A stretch of 64,000 nucleotides of DNA from Aspidiotus rigidus. Its lineage: Eukaryota > Arthropoda > Insecta > Hemiptera > Diaspididae. Each line of letters starts with the position of its first letter. The first letter of the stretch is position 1. The notes beneath the pieces were generated by a model, which was given only the letters and a program-made list of their open reading frames with translations, was not told the DNA's origin and did not search any database. Location of the stretch: contig JAVHKY010000082.1 of NCBI GenBank assembly GCA_035079385.1, positions 310,001 to 374,000 of the forward strand, written 5' to 3'. The position numbers were made by a program, and so were the translations under genes. This document shows, in pieces, positions 1 through 10,835 of the stretch.

Positions 1-312
1 CAAGATAGCTTTCTTTGGAGATGGGCTCTTAATGATTACCTCACTACCATTAATAAGTTTCCTAGCCTCTTTAACGAATTTTGGAAAATCAAAGAGGGGG
101 GCCTCCTTAGCCCCACATTGGACAAGTACCTCGTAAACCTTAGTGACGTAGGAAGCCTTATTCATCACTACGACAGCATTCCCTTTGTCAGCTTTGGTAA
201 TAACTAGCTTTTCCTCCTTAATCTTCCTCCTCAGACCCACTATCAATTCACTCCCTGCTTCACTTATGCGAGGGAGGGGGTTGTTTTCGTTACTCTTTGC
301 GAGTATATTTCT
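1..312 (-). pseudogene. Penelope-like element reverse transcriptase, N-terminal part (runs off window)
   Basis: The minus strand is open from an in-frame TAG at 313-315 to the window edge, giving about 104 codons without a start. The peptide holds the signature VITKADKGNAVVV followed by SYVTKV, which is the conserved start of the reverse transcriptase of Penelope-like elements and their relatives. The catalytic YxDD region and any GIY-YIG nuclease would lie further downstream, outside the window. The upstream part of the protein is missing because the reading frame stops before it. Family knowledge: these enzymes copy the element's RNA at a nick in the target DNA. I call it a fragment because only this segment can be seen; the element could be intact beyond the edge. 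Penelope-type inverted arms occur again near 10.5, 11.8 and 14.6 kb. Confidence 0.75.
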
Positions 313-350
313 CTATGATGGATGACCGTAAAATTAAAAAACGCATTGAT

Positions 351-1368
351 TCCACTTTTCCGCCTGGACAAAAAGCCGAATAATTATTTTCCGAAAGAAT
401 TTTTTCCGAAGGCCAATTGGCCAAATGCTTAATAAATTGACCGTATATTTATGAAGTCGGGATGCATTGTATTTTACCGAGAATTTTGGAGAACACATTT
501 TATGTAATAACAACATTATGACCGAGAGTCAGGAGATACTCCATGATCTCATCATTGGCTGCGTATTCATCGTACTTTGCCGCGATGCCTTGAATGCGAA
601 TAACTAGAATTCGACTCCCTTCGTTTCCATTCTCCTCGTCATTGTCTTCGTCAGTGATATCCGACTCGTCATCGTGCACAACAGAATCGAACAGAAGAAA
701 AGTTTCACCTAGCAGTGTTTGTCGATATCGCTGTGGAATATCATCAAGATCTCGCAGTCTGTGCGGATTGGGGGGGGAGATCCTTCCTACGTGCGCGCCG
801 CATGCTCTTCGATAATGCCTCTTGTTCAGGCAGTTGAGCAAGTACGCCAGGTGGTAGTCCCGCTAGCTCTGTACGAAGGACTTGAGACGGTGGTAACGAC
901 GGGTTTTCAGTAGCCAAACGTTTTACTCGGGCTGTAACTTCTTCAGCAGCGCTTTCCTCAACGTTTGGCGGATGCGTATGAGCCGAATCGCATGGCCCCT
1001 TGTGAATTACTAGGTCTTCGGCGCGTGCTGGCTCGTTCGTGATCGCTCTTGCCTTGCATTCACCCTTCTTAGTCATTCGACAGTCCCAATAAATTCTTCC
1101 ACGAGCTTTCTTCGACTTCACGTAAATGAAGCCACTCAATTGCAGTTTTCCATTAACTATTTTACCTGCCATGATTGTTCGAAGACTAAGTGTTTCACAC
1201 TTTTCCGACAGCGTTTGAGCTTCCACTTTATAATTTTCCATAGAAATTAAATTCGGCAACATTTTCGGCAAATTTATTTTCGGAAAGTTGGGTTCCACGA
1301 TTTGGCATTCGACGAATGCGTAGTCGTCTTCATGTCCATTCGGCTTTTTGTCCAGGCGGAAAAGTGGA
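351..1368. mobile_element. Segment bounded by 31-bp perfect inverted repeats, carrying FLYWCH gene fragment
   Basis: Bases 351-381 and 1338-1368 are exact reverse complements (31 bp, reading TCCACTTTTCCGCC at the left end). The repeat stops abruptly on both sides. No matching target duplication is visible in the ten flanking bases. The interior is largely the frameshifted FLYWCH reading frame. Inference: a deleted Mutator-like transposon or a captured fragment. A recent local inversion duplication could give the same picture. Confidence 0.55.
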
Positions 1369-1391
1369 CTTCGACAATACAGTTTCGGCAA
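500..1391 (-). pseudogene. FLYWCH zinc-finger protein fragment of MULE origin, frameshifted
   Basis: The minus frame 744-1391 encodes a FLYWCH-type zinc finger: a GFIYVKSK stretch, then YWDC, a second Cys in GECKARA, and HTHPP as the His pair. In arthropods this domain commonly sits in front of a Mutator-like transposase. After the finger the protein runs through a Ser/Arg/Pro linker to KDLPP. It then continues in another frame (500-841) as NPHRLRDLDDIPQRYRQTLL, the usual linker before the MULE catalytic domain. The switch happens in a run of eight G at 770-777, so one indel breaks the gene, or the assembly has a homopolymer error. The catalytic domain itself (first Asp in an MDGTF-type motif) is absent; the frame ends in unrelated sequence. 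Its N-terminal dozen codons overlap the right inverted repeat. The family is reasonably sure; a working product is unlikely. Confidence 0.7.
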
Positions 1392-1731
1392 AGTGACCGG
1401 GAACCCTTGTTCAAAAGAGAAACAATGAGATTTAATTTACAAATCCCGAAAGTAAATTGAAAACTACTTATTATTCGAATGATAAGAGTAGTTTGATGTG
1501 TTTTTGATCAATTGCATAAATATATAGATTCGTGGTTCAAATTTATGTATTTATACAAAACGTGATCTTTGATTGCATGAAATTATATTATCTACGCCGA
1601 TTTATTTATCAATCGAATTATCCAATATCGGTAGAATTTTATTATAAGAGAAAGGGATAAGATATGGCTGTCGTGATATTTAGCGAAGTTTTAATGAAAT
1701 TCTGAAAAGTCCTCCCTACATTATAAAATCA
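1369..1731. other. AT-rich spacer without recognisable genes
   Basis: No coding pattern or repeat structure was seen here. It ends at the CTAG terminus of a family A Helitron-like end. Confidence 0.5.
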
Positions 1732-1800
1732 CTAGCGGTTGGCGGCGCGCCTCAGGTTGGATGAGGATGCAGGAAAGGAGAAGCCACGCACAAAAGATGT
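1732..1800 (-). mobile_element. Helitron/Helentron-like family A, 3' end only
   Basis: On the minus strand the sequence ends GCGCGCCGCCAACCGCTAG followed by T. This matches the ends of the copies at 19.6, 20.9 and 48.3 kb: a GC-rich hairpin, then CTAG. Only the end is recognisable; the body has diverged or is absent. Confidence 0.5.
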
Positions 1801-2734
1801 GTTCACCAAAACACCAACCAGTTTGAAATTCTGGCTTTGTCTTGATAGGCCTAAACCTATTTCTACGTTTGCTGCCATTTTTTTTTTTTTTTCAAATTAG
1901 GTATTATAATTTTTTTCTCCTCGGCAAGGACATCTGATTTTCAATCTGATTCTTTCTCCTGAAGCCATTTTCAAAGATCTACTTCCAATATCAAGTTGAG
2001 GGGTCGTGCTTACACTTGGCGTTGAGAAAGATATTTGAGAAGGATATTTGAGGTATTGTGACGTGACGATAAGTCAAAGAATTTCAAATGTCAATTAGTG
2101 AATAGAATTTCATAAATTTTTGTGAATGTGTATCAATGAAAAATGTGTCCGTACATTATATTCCAACAAGTTGTTTTGTGTAGTTATGAAAAATGAAGAA
2201 TGTCATCAGGATTTTGGCCTCAAATTGTGTTCAGAATTTTGTTTGAGTAGGTATCGTGAATGTGTATCAATGAAAAATGTGTCCGTAAATTATATTCTAA
2301 CAATTTATCTTGAAAAGTTGTGAAAAATGACAGTCGTCGTGATTTTGACCTCAAATTGTGTTCAGCATTTTGTTTGAGTATAATCATTATGCGAGCCCAC
2401 TGTGGCGCGCCTATATCGAGGAACTATAAAATACGTTATGGCCGGCAAATTGAATTTTCCCCATGTGTAGCAAAAAATTTTGTCCAACGTATCTGATATA
2501 TTTATATTGCTACACATGAAACTTTCCATGTGTAGTAGGTGCGAGCTTGCTACACAATTTTCGCCGGCCATGAGATACGTAAGCTGACTATCACTATGGT
2601 ATCTTTATATTGGCAATATTGTCTAAGTTAGTATGTGTAAACGCGGAATGAGGGATTATGAAGCGCTCTAATCTCATTTTTGAGCAGTAAAACTTGGTAG
2701 ATATAATATAAAGAGATTGTGGAATACAATAAAT
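1801..2734. other. Spacer with a short direct repeat
   Basis: No gene was recognised. Around 2124-2160 and 2258-2295 the phrase GTGAATGTGTATCAATGAAA recurs with similar flanks (about 134 bp apart), followed each time by CAAATTGTGTTCAG, so a local tandem duplication of roughly 130 bp is present. Confidence 0.45.
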
Positions 2735-2792
2735 GCTTTTACGGAAAAAGGGTCTAAGCCTAAGGAGGCCCTTCTTCCACGCAGCGCTTCGA
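2735..2792. repeat. Short hairpin repeat, degenerate copy of the 25.1-kb MITE
   Basis: The right arm CTTCCACGCAGCGCTTC and the centre match the hairpin at 25101-25178. The left arm is diverged. Flanking words such as GAATACA also recur beside the second copy. Confidence 0.45.
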
Positions 2793-2814
2793 TTGTCATT
2801 TTTGACTCGTCGTG

Positions 2815-3545
2815 AGGTCAGGATAATGAGTAACACAAAAAATTGTAAAATTGTAGAATTGAAATCCCAAACATATAATACTATCACAAACTTCATTCAT
2901 CTGCTCAAAACCCAACGATGTAATTATCATAGGTGCTACCTTTGTAGTCAATTTCAAAACTATGTCCTTAGAATTAGTACGTATAAAATTGAAATTCAAA
3001 CTTGAATCGCGGAGCACAAAGCCGGGATATCACATTCGGGATCCGTGATCAATTTTTTAATCATTCTGTTCCCTACGTTTTTATTCGCAATTATTCATTT
3101 CAGTTTTTCCAACACGTTGTAAGACATCTTGTTTCATTCGTATTCATTAATGGAAAATAAATTTATGATTTGAACATTCCGTAAAATCAAATTTATTAAT
3201 ACGTTGATGAATGCAAACACGCAAAGACACAAGAAACAACACAAAACAAGATATAGGTACAAACAAGATAGGCTATGAAACTCTTCTCAGCAGAAAATTA
3301 CGCCATCAGAATCAACGACGACGAAAGGATGAATATCGAATATGACTGAAACGTAAAACGCATTAACGCAATAACGCACAAAGAAATAAACAAGATACAC
3401 GTTATGACACAGTACCAATAAAAATACCCACAACTTGCTGCGTTGTGGACGACCGTGACGTGAGCGTCTGAACTTACCCAAAGAAAGAAGAAACAAGCAC
3501 CCCGCAGGCGGGGTGTTACGAGGGTCGGCGAATACTGAGTTATTT
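2815..3545 (+). mobile_element. Dispersed repeat family B, copy 1
   Basis: Bases 2840-3345 align by eye with 3965-4430 and in part with 18.0-18.5 kb. The copy ends in the block 3421-3475 (ACCCACAACTTGCTGCGTTG and what follows), shared with 4690-4750. The terminal hairpin is diverged here (GAGGGTCGGCG at 3530). There is no coding capacity. By its ends the family looks Helitron-like, but no Rep/helicase was seen. Confidence 0.55.
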
Positions 3546-3589
3546 CTGATAGAATCTTCGTGCGCTAAAACCCAACTAGAAAGTAGGAC

Positions 3590-4809
3590 TAAGTACAAAT
3601 TAAAATTGAATTGAGGATTACAAAGCTAGGATAACATATTCACAATCAATTTTTGATCATACTATTTCCTATTCTTTCGTTTGTAAATTCATTTCATATT
3701 CCCATCACTCTGTAAGACATTCCCTTTCATTTTTACTCAACTTCACTCATATTGCTTGAACCGCCTCTTCAAGAATTTACATCACAACTTTTTGATTCTA
3801 TTTGTAAAAGCTAACACTCAATAATTAACAAGCAATGACCTGATGTAACCACTGCACTGTTGAGTACAAACAACGCTGATATTACACCCTTCCAACAATT
3901 GTCACTTTTGTCATGAGATAAGAATAATACGTAAGTAACACAAATCGTACAACAGCACATGGAATTGAAATCCTTGATTAATTAATACTACCACAAACTT
4001 CATTTGTCTGCTCAAAATCCAAGGATGTAATTATCATACTACCTACCTTTGAAGTCAACTTCAAAGTACTTAGAACTAAGTATAGGTAAATTAAAATTCA
4101 AAATTGAATCGCTGAACACAAAGCCAGGATACCGCATTCGCGATCCATGATCGACTTTTAAATCATTCTGTTCCCTACGTTTTTATTTGCAATTAAGTAT
4201 TCATTTCAATTTCCCATCGCATTGTAAAAAATCTCGTTTCATTTGTATTTATTAATGGAAAATAAATTTATAATAATTTGAACATTCCGTAAAATCAAAT
4301 TTATTAATAAGTAGGTACGCTGATCAATGCAAACACGCAAAGACACAAGAAACAACACAAAACAAGATAGGATACAAAACTCTTCTCGGCAGAAAATTAG
4401 GTACGCCATCAGAATCAACGACGACAAAATGATGACATAGGCGGCAACTTTGGGGGTGCTCCGGGGCTCGAGCACCCTTCGAGATTTTCCAAGGGAGAAA
4501 ATCTCAGAAGTGGAAACCCGTGCGTGCAAGACGCAAAATTTTTTGCCCCCACCTCTTTAAATTCACTTCGAGCACCCCTCGGGAAAATTGTTAGTTGCCG
4601 CCTATGATGATGAACATCCAATCAGGTATGAAATGATGAAAACGAAGACAGAAACAAGATAATATAGGCTACTCATACATCATCTAAACAAAAATACCCA
4701 CAACTTACTGCGTTGTGGACGACCGTGACGTGAGCGTCTGAACTTACCCAAAGAAGAAAAACGTGATTACAATACGGTCGGCTAGCACCTGCGCCGGCGC
4801 CGACCCTAA
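3590..4809 (+). mobile_element. Dispersed repeat family B, copy 2 (longest)
   Basis: This copy lies directly behind copy 1 in the same orientation. It ends in the hairpin GGTCGGC (4776-4782) ... GCCGACC (4799-4805), followed at once by CTAA. Its first part (3595-3960) matches 18.04-18.48 kb closely. Its middle part matches copy 1. A 171-bp MITE is inserted at 4436-4606. Hairpin plus CTRR is the arrangement of Helitron 3' ends, but here the hairpin touches the CTAA without the usual spacer, so the class is an inference. Confidence 0.55.
4436..4606. mobile_element. 171-bp MITE with 7-bp target duplication
   Basis: Terminal inverted repeats CATAGGCGGCAACT / AGTTGCCGCCTATG flank a GC-rich interior that also pairs (GGGGGTGCTC with GAGCACCCCTC). 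ATGATGA stands on both sides (4429-4435 and 4607-4613). The other family B copy lacks the insert at the matching place, which supports an insertion event. A 12-bp hairpin with the same CATAGGCGG terminus lies at 7005-7036. Confidence 0.7.
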
Positions 4810-5820
4810 AAATCGACATTTATTTGGTACGTTAAATAAATGTGACGCTTGAGCGATAGATTTAATAATCAGCCGAGTACCTTTTATGAGTAATTCTTGC
4901 GTGATTAATATTCACGGATTATCTTCAAATACTTTTTAACCGACTAAAGTGAAACTCAACTTTTTTTAGCAATTTTTCTTTATTCATTTGCGAGACGAAA
5001 ACATTAATTAATTATTTAAGAATAAAAATAAATTGAAATTGAGTCTGGTCATGTATCAGTCATATTGAAAAAGTTGGGGGTGTTACGCATCTGCGTGAGA
5101 TATTTTTTTTTTTTCAATAAGGTCAAGATCTCAACAGATCCAGATGTTTATCTATATCAAGATCTGGAAACCCAAACATTTTCATCTTCTTGTTCTACTC
5201 AGATCTGTAGGCTGAGAAATTTTCGGAAAAACCAGTACAATGACATGAAACATTTGAACAGAATTAAAGAGCATTGATATTTTTAGCTTTTATACCAGGC
5301 TACATTGGGCTACATTAAACTAGAAAGGGGGCAAACGAGCGGAGCGAGTGAGACCTTTAAGAAGTGTTTTGTTTTATTTTCCTGTGATCACCAACATGAA
5401 AATATTTTGAGAACGAACAAATTTTTGGGCGAGAAATTTCATTCAAACACATATTTAAAATGCATAGTTCTTCTATTCAAAGCAATACACCGTAAGTACT
5501 GGTATTAAATGGCTTAAATAAATTATATGTAGTCGAATAAAAGAAATAGACCGATTTCCTGCCTACGTCATAGTTAGGAATCAGTGTTGCCACGGTGGCT
5601 TAGGAGACTTTTGACTCCCCATAAGAATAACACAGGGAGCAAAGATTGGAAGTGTTACTATTTGGAAATAAGCCATTTCTTAATAACCAAAAGTACATGA
5701 ACACGTTCTAGGAACCATCTAAATTGAAAATACTAATTTTAACGTCAAGTTCACCGTGTATTTTTTGTATATTTATACCTAGATCTTTGCTCGCCGTGTA
5801 TTCTTATGCGAGCAACCAAA
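4810..5820. other. Non-coding spacer
   Basis: AT-rich sequence with a poly-T tract near 5102. No credible gene, long repeat or RNA gene was seen. Confidence 0.45.
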
Positions 5821-5884
5821 TCAAAAACACCAGAACGGGTACTCTTGTCAGATCATAAACACCGGAACGGGTATTCTTGTCATC
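5821..5884 (+). repeat. Two tandem 32-bp units
   Basis: Two adjacent units (5821-5852 and 5853-5884) share ACACCRGAACGGGTAYTCTT with few differences. The function is unknown. Confidence 0.7.
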
Positions 5885-5912
5885 TGTATGACGTCAGAGG
5901 AAATTTGTCTAT

Positions 5913-6146
5913 TACAATCACGTAACAAAAGTTATTTTGCGATCGATTTTGTGTCGACGAGGCAACACATCATCAGGCACACTGAGAGAAGAGAATAGTC
6001 TTGGTGACTAGAAAAAAATTGTTAAATTAAGACGGTCGTTTTTTTATTGTCAACTTGATCATTTTTCCAGTTATTTTGTCAACAAAATCTATATGTTGCC
6101 TTGTCGACACAAAACCGATTGTGAAAGAAATTTTGTCATGTGATTG
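5913..6146. repeat. Imperfect inverted repeat of about 50-bp arms
   Basis: The left arm near 5913-5967 (TTTTGTGTCGACGAGGCAAC) pairs with the right arm near 6094-6146 (GTTGCCTTGTCGACACAAAA). The loop is about 125 bp. Probably a foldback element relic; no target duplication was identified. Confidence 0.55.
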
Positions 6147-6169
6147 TTTTTTCTTTTATTTAACTATTA

Positions 6170-8243
6170 AAATGTCTTGTAATTATTCGGACTCCCTCCA
6201 GCTCATAAATAAATTATTTTGGATAATAGGGAGGTAAGTACTAAAACCCTTTGTTTCAAATATTTGTCGCACGTATGCATTGCACGCGCAACGCGATCCA
6301 ATTCCTTAAAGAAAAACCGACGCGACGCGTCTTCATTCCCTGTGAACAGAAAACGCGACCTCGCGCCGTGCCGTATGACGAAGCACGTAGAGTACACCAG
6401 TGTTCATGTGAACGAAAAACATACTTTTCCATTTCATTTTTCGTGATGAGATTAATATTCAGGTAAGATACTTCGATTATTAATTTACTTCTTTTTAATT
6501 CTCATTGTTTCGTGTTGAAATTCGCATCTCCGCATCATTGCATTAAGTGATTCGTTCCCGAACTGCTGTTTGCCCCGTGTGCCGGGCCGGCGCGGCGGCT
6601 AGCTTCTGAACAGTCGGATTTCGTTTTCTTAATACCTATTTGTTAGATTTTCATGGCTTTATTTTTCTTGTACTATTGATTTACATTCCAAAAATATCAA
6701 TCTTCTTCTTATTTTTTATTCTCAACGGAAAAGCTAATTACTCCCTCATTCTCATATTCCAATTAAAATGGAGAAAACAATCACGTCCATGTTCGAATGA
6801 TAACACTATTTCAATAATGCCCTTCATGTCCAACGGCGTCGCACCCAGAAAGCCAGGGTTCAAATACCCGCAGTGACCAGAGTGCACGTGTCAAACATAA
6901 TCAGTGCTGCAGAGCAGAGTTTGCGAGTGGAGGGAGTACAAAACAACAAGGCCACGATCACCGGAAAAAACAGCGCAAGAGAGGAGGAAAGGGAAAATAT
7001 CACACATAGGCGGAAAATACTTACTTTCCGCCTATGTATACACGGGTGGAAAGTTTTTCCCACCTACGTTCGATATCTCATTCAGTAAACTATCACTTTC
7101 CCACTCAAAAATCAGTTGGTAAACGTGCGTTTTCCGATTACCTTCCATTAAAATATTATTTCCGCAACCAGGGGAAAAGCGTCTTTATCTGCAGAGTAGA
7201 AAAAACTCAGAAGTGATTTTTACTTGTGGCGATAAACGTGCTGTTATTCTTACAAATCGCGGTAATGACAAATTTTCAGCCAATCACATGTTTTTTTCTG
7301 CATACTTATATATATATTAAAAAAAAGAGTACAATATAGTGGGGGGGGGGAAGAGCATTTCGCTCGTTCTGTTGCAGAACTTGGTTTTGTCTCGTTCTAC
7401 AACACACTCGCCTTAACGCTTCTTTTTCCACACTAGTATTGTAATATACAGTACAGTTTTATCACCTAATAATGTTGCCGTTTCTCTTCTTCTTCCTCTC
7501 TTTTGTACATACGTTGATTGATCGTTGTCGATTGTTGTGTATAGATGTGTTAATTGAATTTTGATTTAATCTTTGTATACATTTTTATTAATGACACGTT
7601 TGTCTCATAATATTATTTTTATTCACTTTGGAGCCAGAACTTGTCTTTCACTGTTAGTCTTGTATAAAAAGAATAATACTCGACCAGTGGTGAGAACTCG
7701 CCTTTCACTAGGATTTTCAGCATAACCAATCACGGCTGCACTGAAACTCTTTGTGAAAACGCTCATTTTCACGTTTACAATGCATGCGTGTTGAAAAGTA
7801 TATGTGTAGGTAACCCTAGATTGTCTGTAAAGCGTGTTCGAGTGTATGATGTCAAAAGTGGGATCGTAGGGTGTCTAATGTGTCCGAGAATAGTTGCGTA
7901 TTTGCACATGTTGTACTCTACGCACATGTACTTTTGAATTTCGATGTCATCGTAACGCACACAAACGCACTACTGGACGATCCAGCCTACCTATGAAATG
8001 TATACTATTTTCGTTACTCTAATTAGATATAGAAAAGGAAAACTTTAAGGAGCGCTACGGCTAAGCTAGTTTTATTGATTAATAAATTCCTAGTTGAAAT
8101 TTTAGAACAGCCTCCGTCATTCATATCGTGAAGTCACGGAAAGAAATGTTCGGTAATCTACACCGAACTTTTGGGACGAGAGAATCGGTTCGTGAATGGT
8201 TCCCTAACGATTAGTTAGGTACTGATTATTTAAATGTAGCTAA
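6170..8243. other. Non-coding spacer with one hairpin
   Basis: No convincing gene was seen. It holds a GC-rich patch near 6575-6600, the hairpin at 7005-7036 and a G9 run near 7342. Short open frames here show no family motifs. Confidence 0.4.
7005..7036. repeat. 12-bp-stem hairpin with MITE-like terminus
   Basis: CATAGGCGGAAA and TTTCCGCCTATG pair around an 8-nt loop. CATAGGCGG is also the terminus of the 171-bp MITE at 4436, so this may be a solo remnant of a related element. Confidence 0.6.
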
Positions 8244-8930
8244 GCAGCTATCAGTTACGCGGACGATAAGGTGCTACTTGCAGAAACACCGCAACAGCTA
8301 CAGAGAATGGTAAACTGTCTAGTAGCAGAGAGCGCTAAGTACGGAATGAGTGTAAACACGACCAAGACGAAGGTCATGTGTATTTCAAAAGAACGGATGA
8401 GTAGACCGTTGACAATATACGCTAATAGGACTCAGCTTGAAGAAGTACAAAAATACAAATATTTAGGAGTAATTATGACGAGCGACGGCAAAGATGAGAC
8501 GGAAATAAAGGCGAGAATCGGCATGGCACGGAAAGCCTTTGGTAATCTGGAACGGGTACTAAAAGACAAGAAGATGGATTTCAATCTCCGACTAAGACTG
8601 CTTGCATGCTATGTGTGGACAGTATTGAGATATGCCTCGGAAACCTGGACGCTGTCAAAAGATGCCCAGAATAGGATAAACTCCTTTGAATTATGGTGCT
8701 ATCGCAGGATACATCGTATTAGCTGGATGGAAAGGATAAGAAACGAAGAAGTGCTTCAACGGACTGGTTTGCAACAGGGAATATTATTGCCGAAGATATG
8801 GGAAGGAAAAAGAATATTTTTGCAGAACAAGCTTCAGACCGATAATTTGTTTCAAAACACAGCATATGGGAAGATATCAGGGAAAGCATCGAGAGGACGA
8901 CGTAGACTGACAATGCTATCCAATATGTAA
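8244..8930 (+). pseudogene. LINE reverse transcriptase, C-terminal part
   Basis: The frame opens just after an in-frame TAA and soon reaches YADD (8256-8267), the catalytic aspartate motif of reverse transcriptases. It is followed by NTTKTKV, the thumb motif KYKYLGVIMTSDG and the Trp/Cys-rich tail RINSFELWCYRRIHRISW with NEEVLQRTG. This order is typical of the C-terminal third of non-LTR retrotransposon ORF2 proteins. Everything upstream (endonuclease and the first RT motifs) is missing, so this is a 5'-truncated copy, as is usual for LINEs. The 3' flank is AT-rich and ends in a GAAC tandem tail at 9039-9050, a short-repeat end of the kind seen in RTE-like LINEs. I do not assign the clade firmly. 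Confidence 0.8.
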
Positions 8931-9055
8931 ATGTAATCATTGTAGGCCTACATGTATATTGTTTGTATTGTAAGATGTACACTATGTATAGCGTTTTATA
9001 TGGCGAGAGCTACCTGTAATTTATACGGATGCTAATAAACGAACGAACGAAGCAG
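8931..9055 (+). repeat. LINE 3' UTR with (GAAC)n tail
   Basis: Non-coding tail of the LINE fragment, ending AATAAACGAACGAACGAA. Short tandem repeats replace poly-A here. Confidence 0.55.
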
Positions 9056-9879
9056 CAACTGATTGTTGGGGGACCATTCGCGAAACGGTCCTCCAGTCCT
9101 AAAAGTTACCAAACATTTCCCTCAGTGTACATGTACAAAATAATAACGTAAGAATTTTCCCAGGAACTGATACCTGAAGAGCTTGAAGAGAGAAAGAGAA
9201 AAACATAATACACGTTACGTCGCGTGCAAAACTATCCGACTATAGCATTAATTTTCGCGCATACAGTGTATGATCCAATAATGTTACTGTGAAACAAGAG
9301 CACCATAACAACTTGTAAAAAATTTTTTTGCTTTCCTTATTTACTATAGGCTTGAGTACGCAAAACGTTAACAGACCGTGATGTATGGGGAATTCGAATT
9401 TTCGCAATTTCTGCATTTCATGTGCATCAATTAGGAAAAAAAAAAAAAAAAAGATTCACGACTACGTTTGAAAACAAAAAATATAGAAAAAAACAAAATC
9501 AAGGCCGTAAGTGTTCTCTGAAGGACGATAAGGCGCCTTAACCCCACGAGACAAAAAAAAAAAAAAAAAAAACTAGCAGCCTACTTTGTTAACTGCTCGG
9601 GGTTGCCTTTATTAACTGCGTTAATGGAAGAAAACAAGAAACTTGTTTTATGGAAATCCTTTTGTTTACGCTTTTTCCGAACAAAGGAAAAAACTTGTTC
9701 TTCACCACCTTTAGAATTTTCTTCCAAGCCTCCACTGATCGTATGGTAACTTGAAAGTTGATATTTTTCCCCATCCCCACCTATCAGATATAGCTATTAG
9801 CTAGATATTGAAAGTTACTCGAAATCCTTCTCTCATAGAATCGACACGATATATTAAATTATGGCAGGATATGCGGAAG
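9056..9879. other. Spacer with several poly-A tracts
   Basis: Poly-A tracts lie at about 9436-9451 and 9555-9571. These could be tails of degraded retroposed copies, but nothing coding is recognisable. Confidence 0.4.
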
Positions 9880-10805
9880 GAAGGGATATTCGAAATGAGT
9901 GAACAAAAAGAATTTTTTAGGAGAGCCACAGAAATTAAAAACAGATTGGAGCGCTTTCGGTTGAACAACCTTCATCTAGCGAGACATGAATGCAACTAAA
10001 CCAACGACGACTGAAAACAAAAACATCCGACGAAATCTGGACTGAACCAGCGAGACATCATCATACTGATTCACCTATATTCTTATTTTCTCAGGCTTTC
10101 CTGTGTTTAGCGGAATTAATCTCTCATATCTAATTACTACAGCTTCAAAGAGGGGTCCGAAGTTCTTCTCCACAGAGAAAACCCATATTTTGAACGTATT
10201 ACGCTCGAGAATATCGAAATTATCCGTCATATGAATAGTGGCAACGTTAATATCCTCAACAGGTACATACCTGATGAAGGGTTGATCGAACTAGTTTATC
10301 AGTATGATTCACATTGTGATGTCTCGCTGGTTCAATCCAGATTTCCTCGGATGTTTTTGTTTTCAGTCGTCGTTGGTTTAGTTGCATTCATATCTCGCTA
10401 GACGAAGGCTGTTCAACCGAAAGCGCTCCAATCTGTTTTTAATTTCTGTGGCTTTCGTAAAAAAAACTCTTTTTGTTTTTATATTAATAATCAAGGCTTT
10501 AATCAACACTTTCAATTTTTTTTATTATTAAAAAGCGACGTTTCGATACCACCAGGTATCATATCTAAGGACACATACCGAAGTCAGAGTACTACGGTAA
10601 ACATACAAAAGAAAAGAGATTCGGTCGAAAGCACGCGATGTGCCCGTAAATGATACCCGGTGGTACTTGTCGAAACGTCGCTTTCTAATAATAAAAAAAT
10701 TTGAAAGTGGTGATTAAAGCCTTGATTATTAATATAAAAATTTTCTGTCACCACGAAGAAAAATTTGCTTATTCTTTTTGTTTACTCGTTTCGAGTATCC
10801 CTTCC
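9880..10805. mobile_element. Foldback element interrupted by a Penelope-type foldback
   Basis: The left arm (about 9880-10060) pairs with 10318-10470; for example GGAGCGCTTTCGGTTGAACA is found in both orientations. The pairing then resumes at 10765-10805 (TTTTTGTTTACTCGTTTCGA against TCGAAATGAGTGAACAAAAA). The right arm is therefore split by the insert at about 10475-10745, which gives an order of insertion. The spacer between arms has no recognisable gene. Confidence 0.6.
10480..10740. mobile_element. Foldback with Penelope-like terminal arms
   Basis: Inverted arms of about 90 bp start TATTAATAATCAAGGCTTTAA and contain GCGACGTTTCGATACCACC at 10532-10550; the mirror copy is at 10654-10676. 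The word CGAAACGTCG next to a small stem is also found in the arms at 11.8 and 14.6 kb, beside a Penelope-like nuclease fragment. Inference: paired terminal repeats of a deleted Penelope-like element. Confidence 0.55.
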
Positions 10806-10835
10806 TTCCTTCCTTGCTTCCTTCCTTCCTTCCTA
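10799..10835 (+). repeat. (CCTT)n microsatellite
   Basis: Eight or nine CCTT/CTTC units with one interruption. Confidence 0.8.

Noticed and set aside
5940..5990. CTGATGATGTG on the minus strand as a hammerhead core
   Set aside because: No GAAA follows at the required distance; only part of the core is present.
6203..6466. Overlapping frames with a basic stretch (KEKPTRRVF)
   Set aside because: They exist on both strands in a GC-richer patch; no family motif, splice pattern or repeat supports them.
6790..6875. tRNA-like T-arm around AGGGTTCAAATACCC
   Set aside because: Neither an acceptor stem nor a D-arm of proper length can be built around it.
10245..10285. ACCTGATGAAGG...GATCGAAC as a hammerhead
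   Set aside because: The second core half is GAAC, not GAAA, and the stem between is not complementary.
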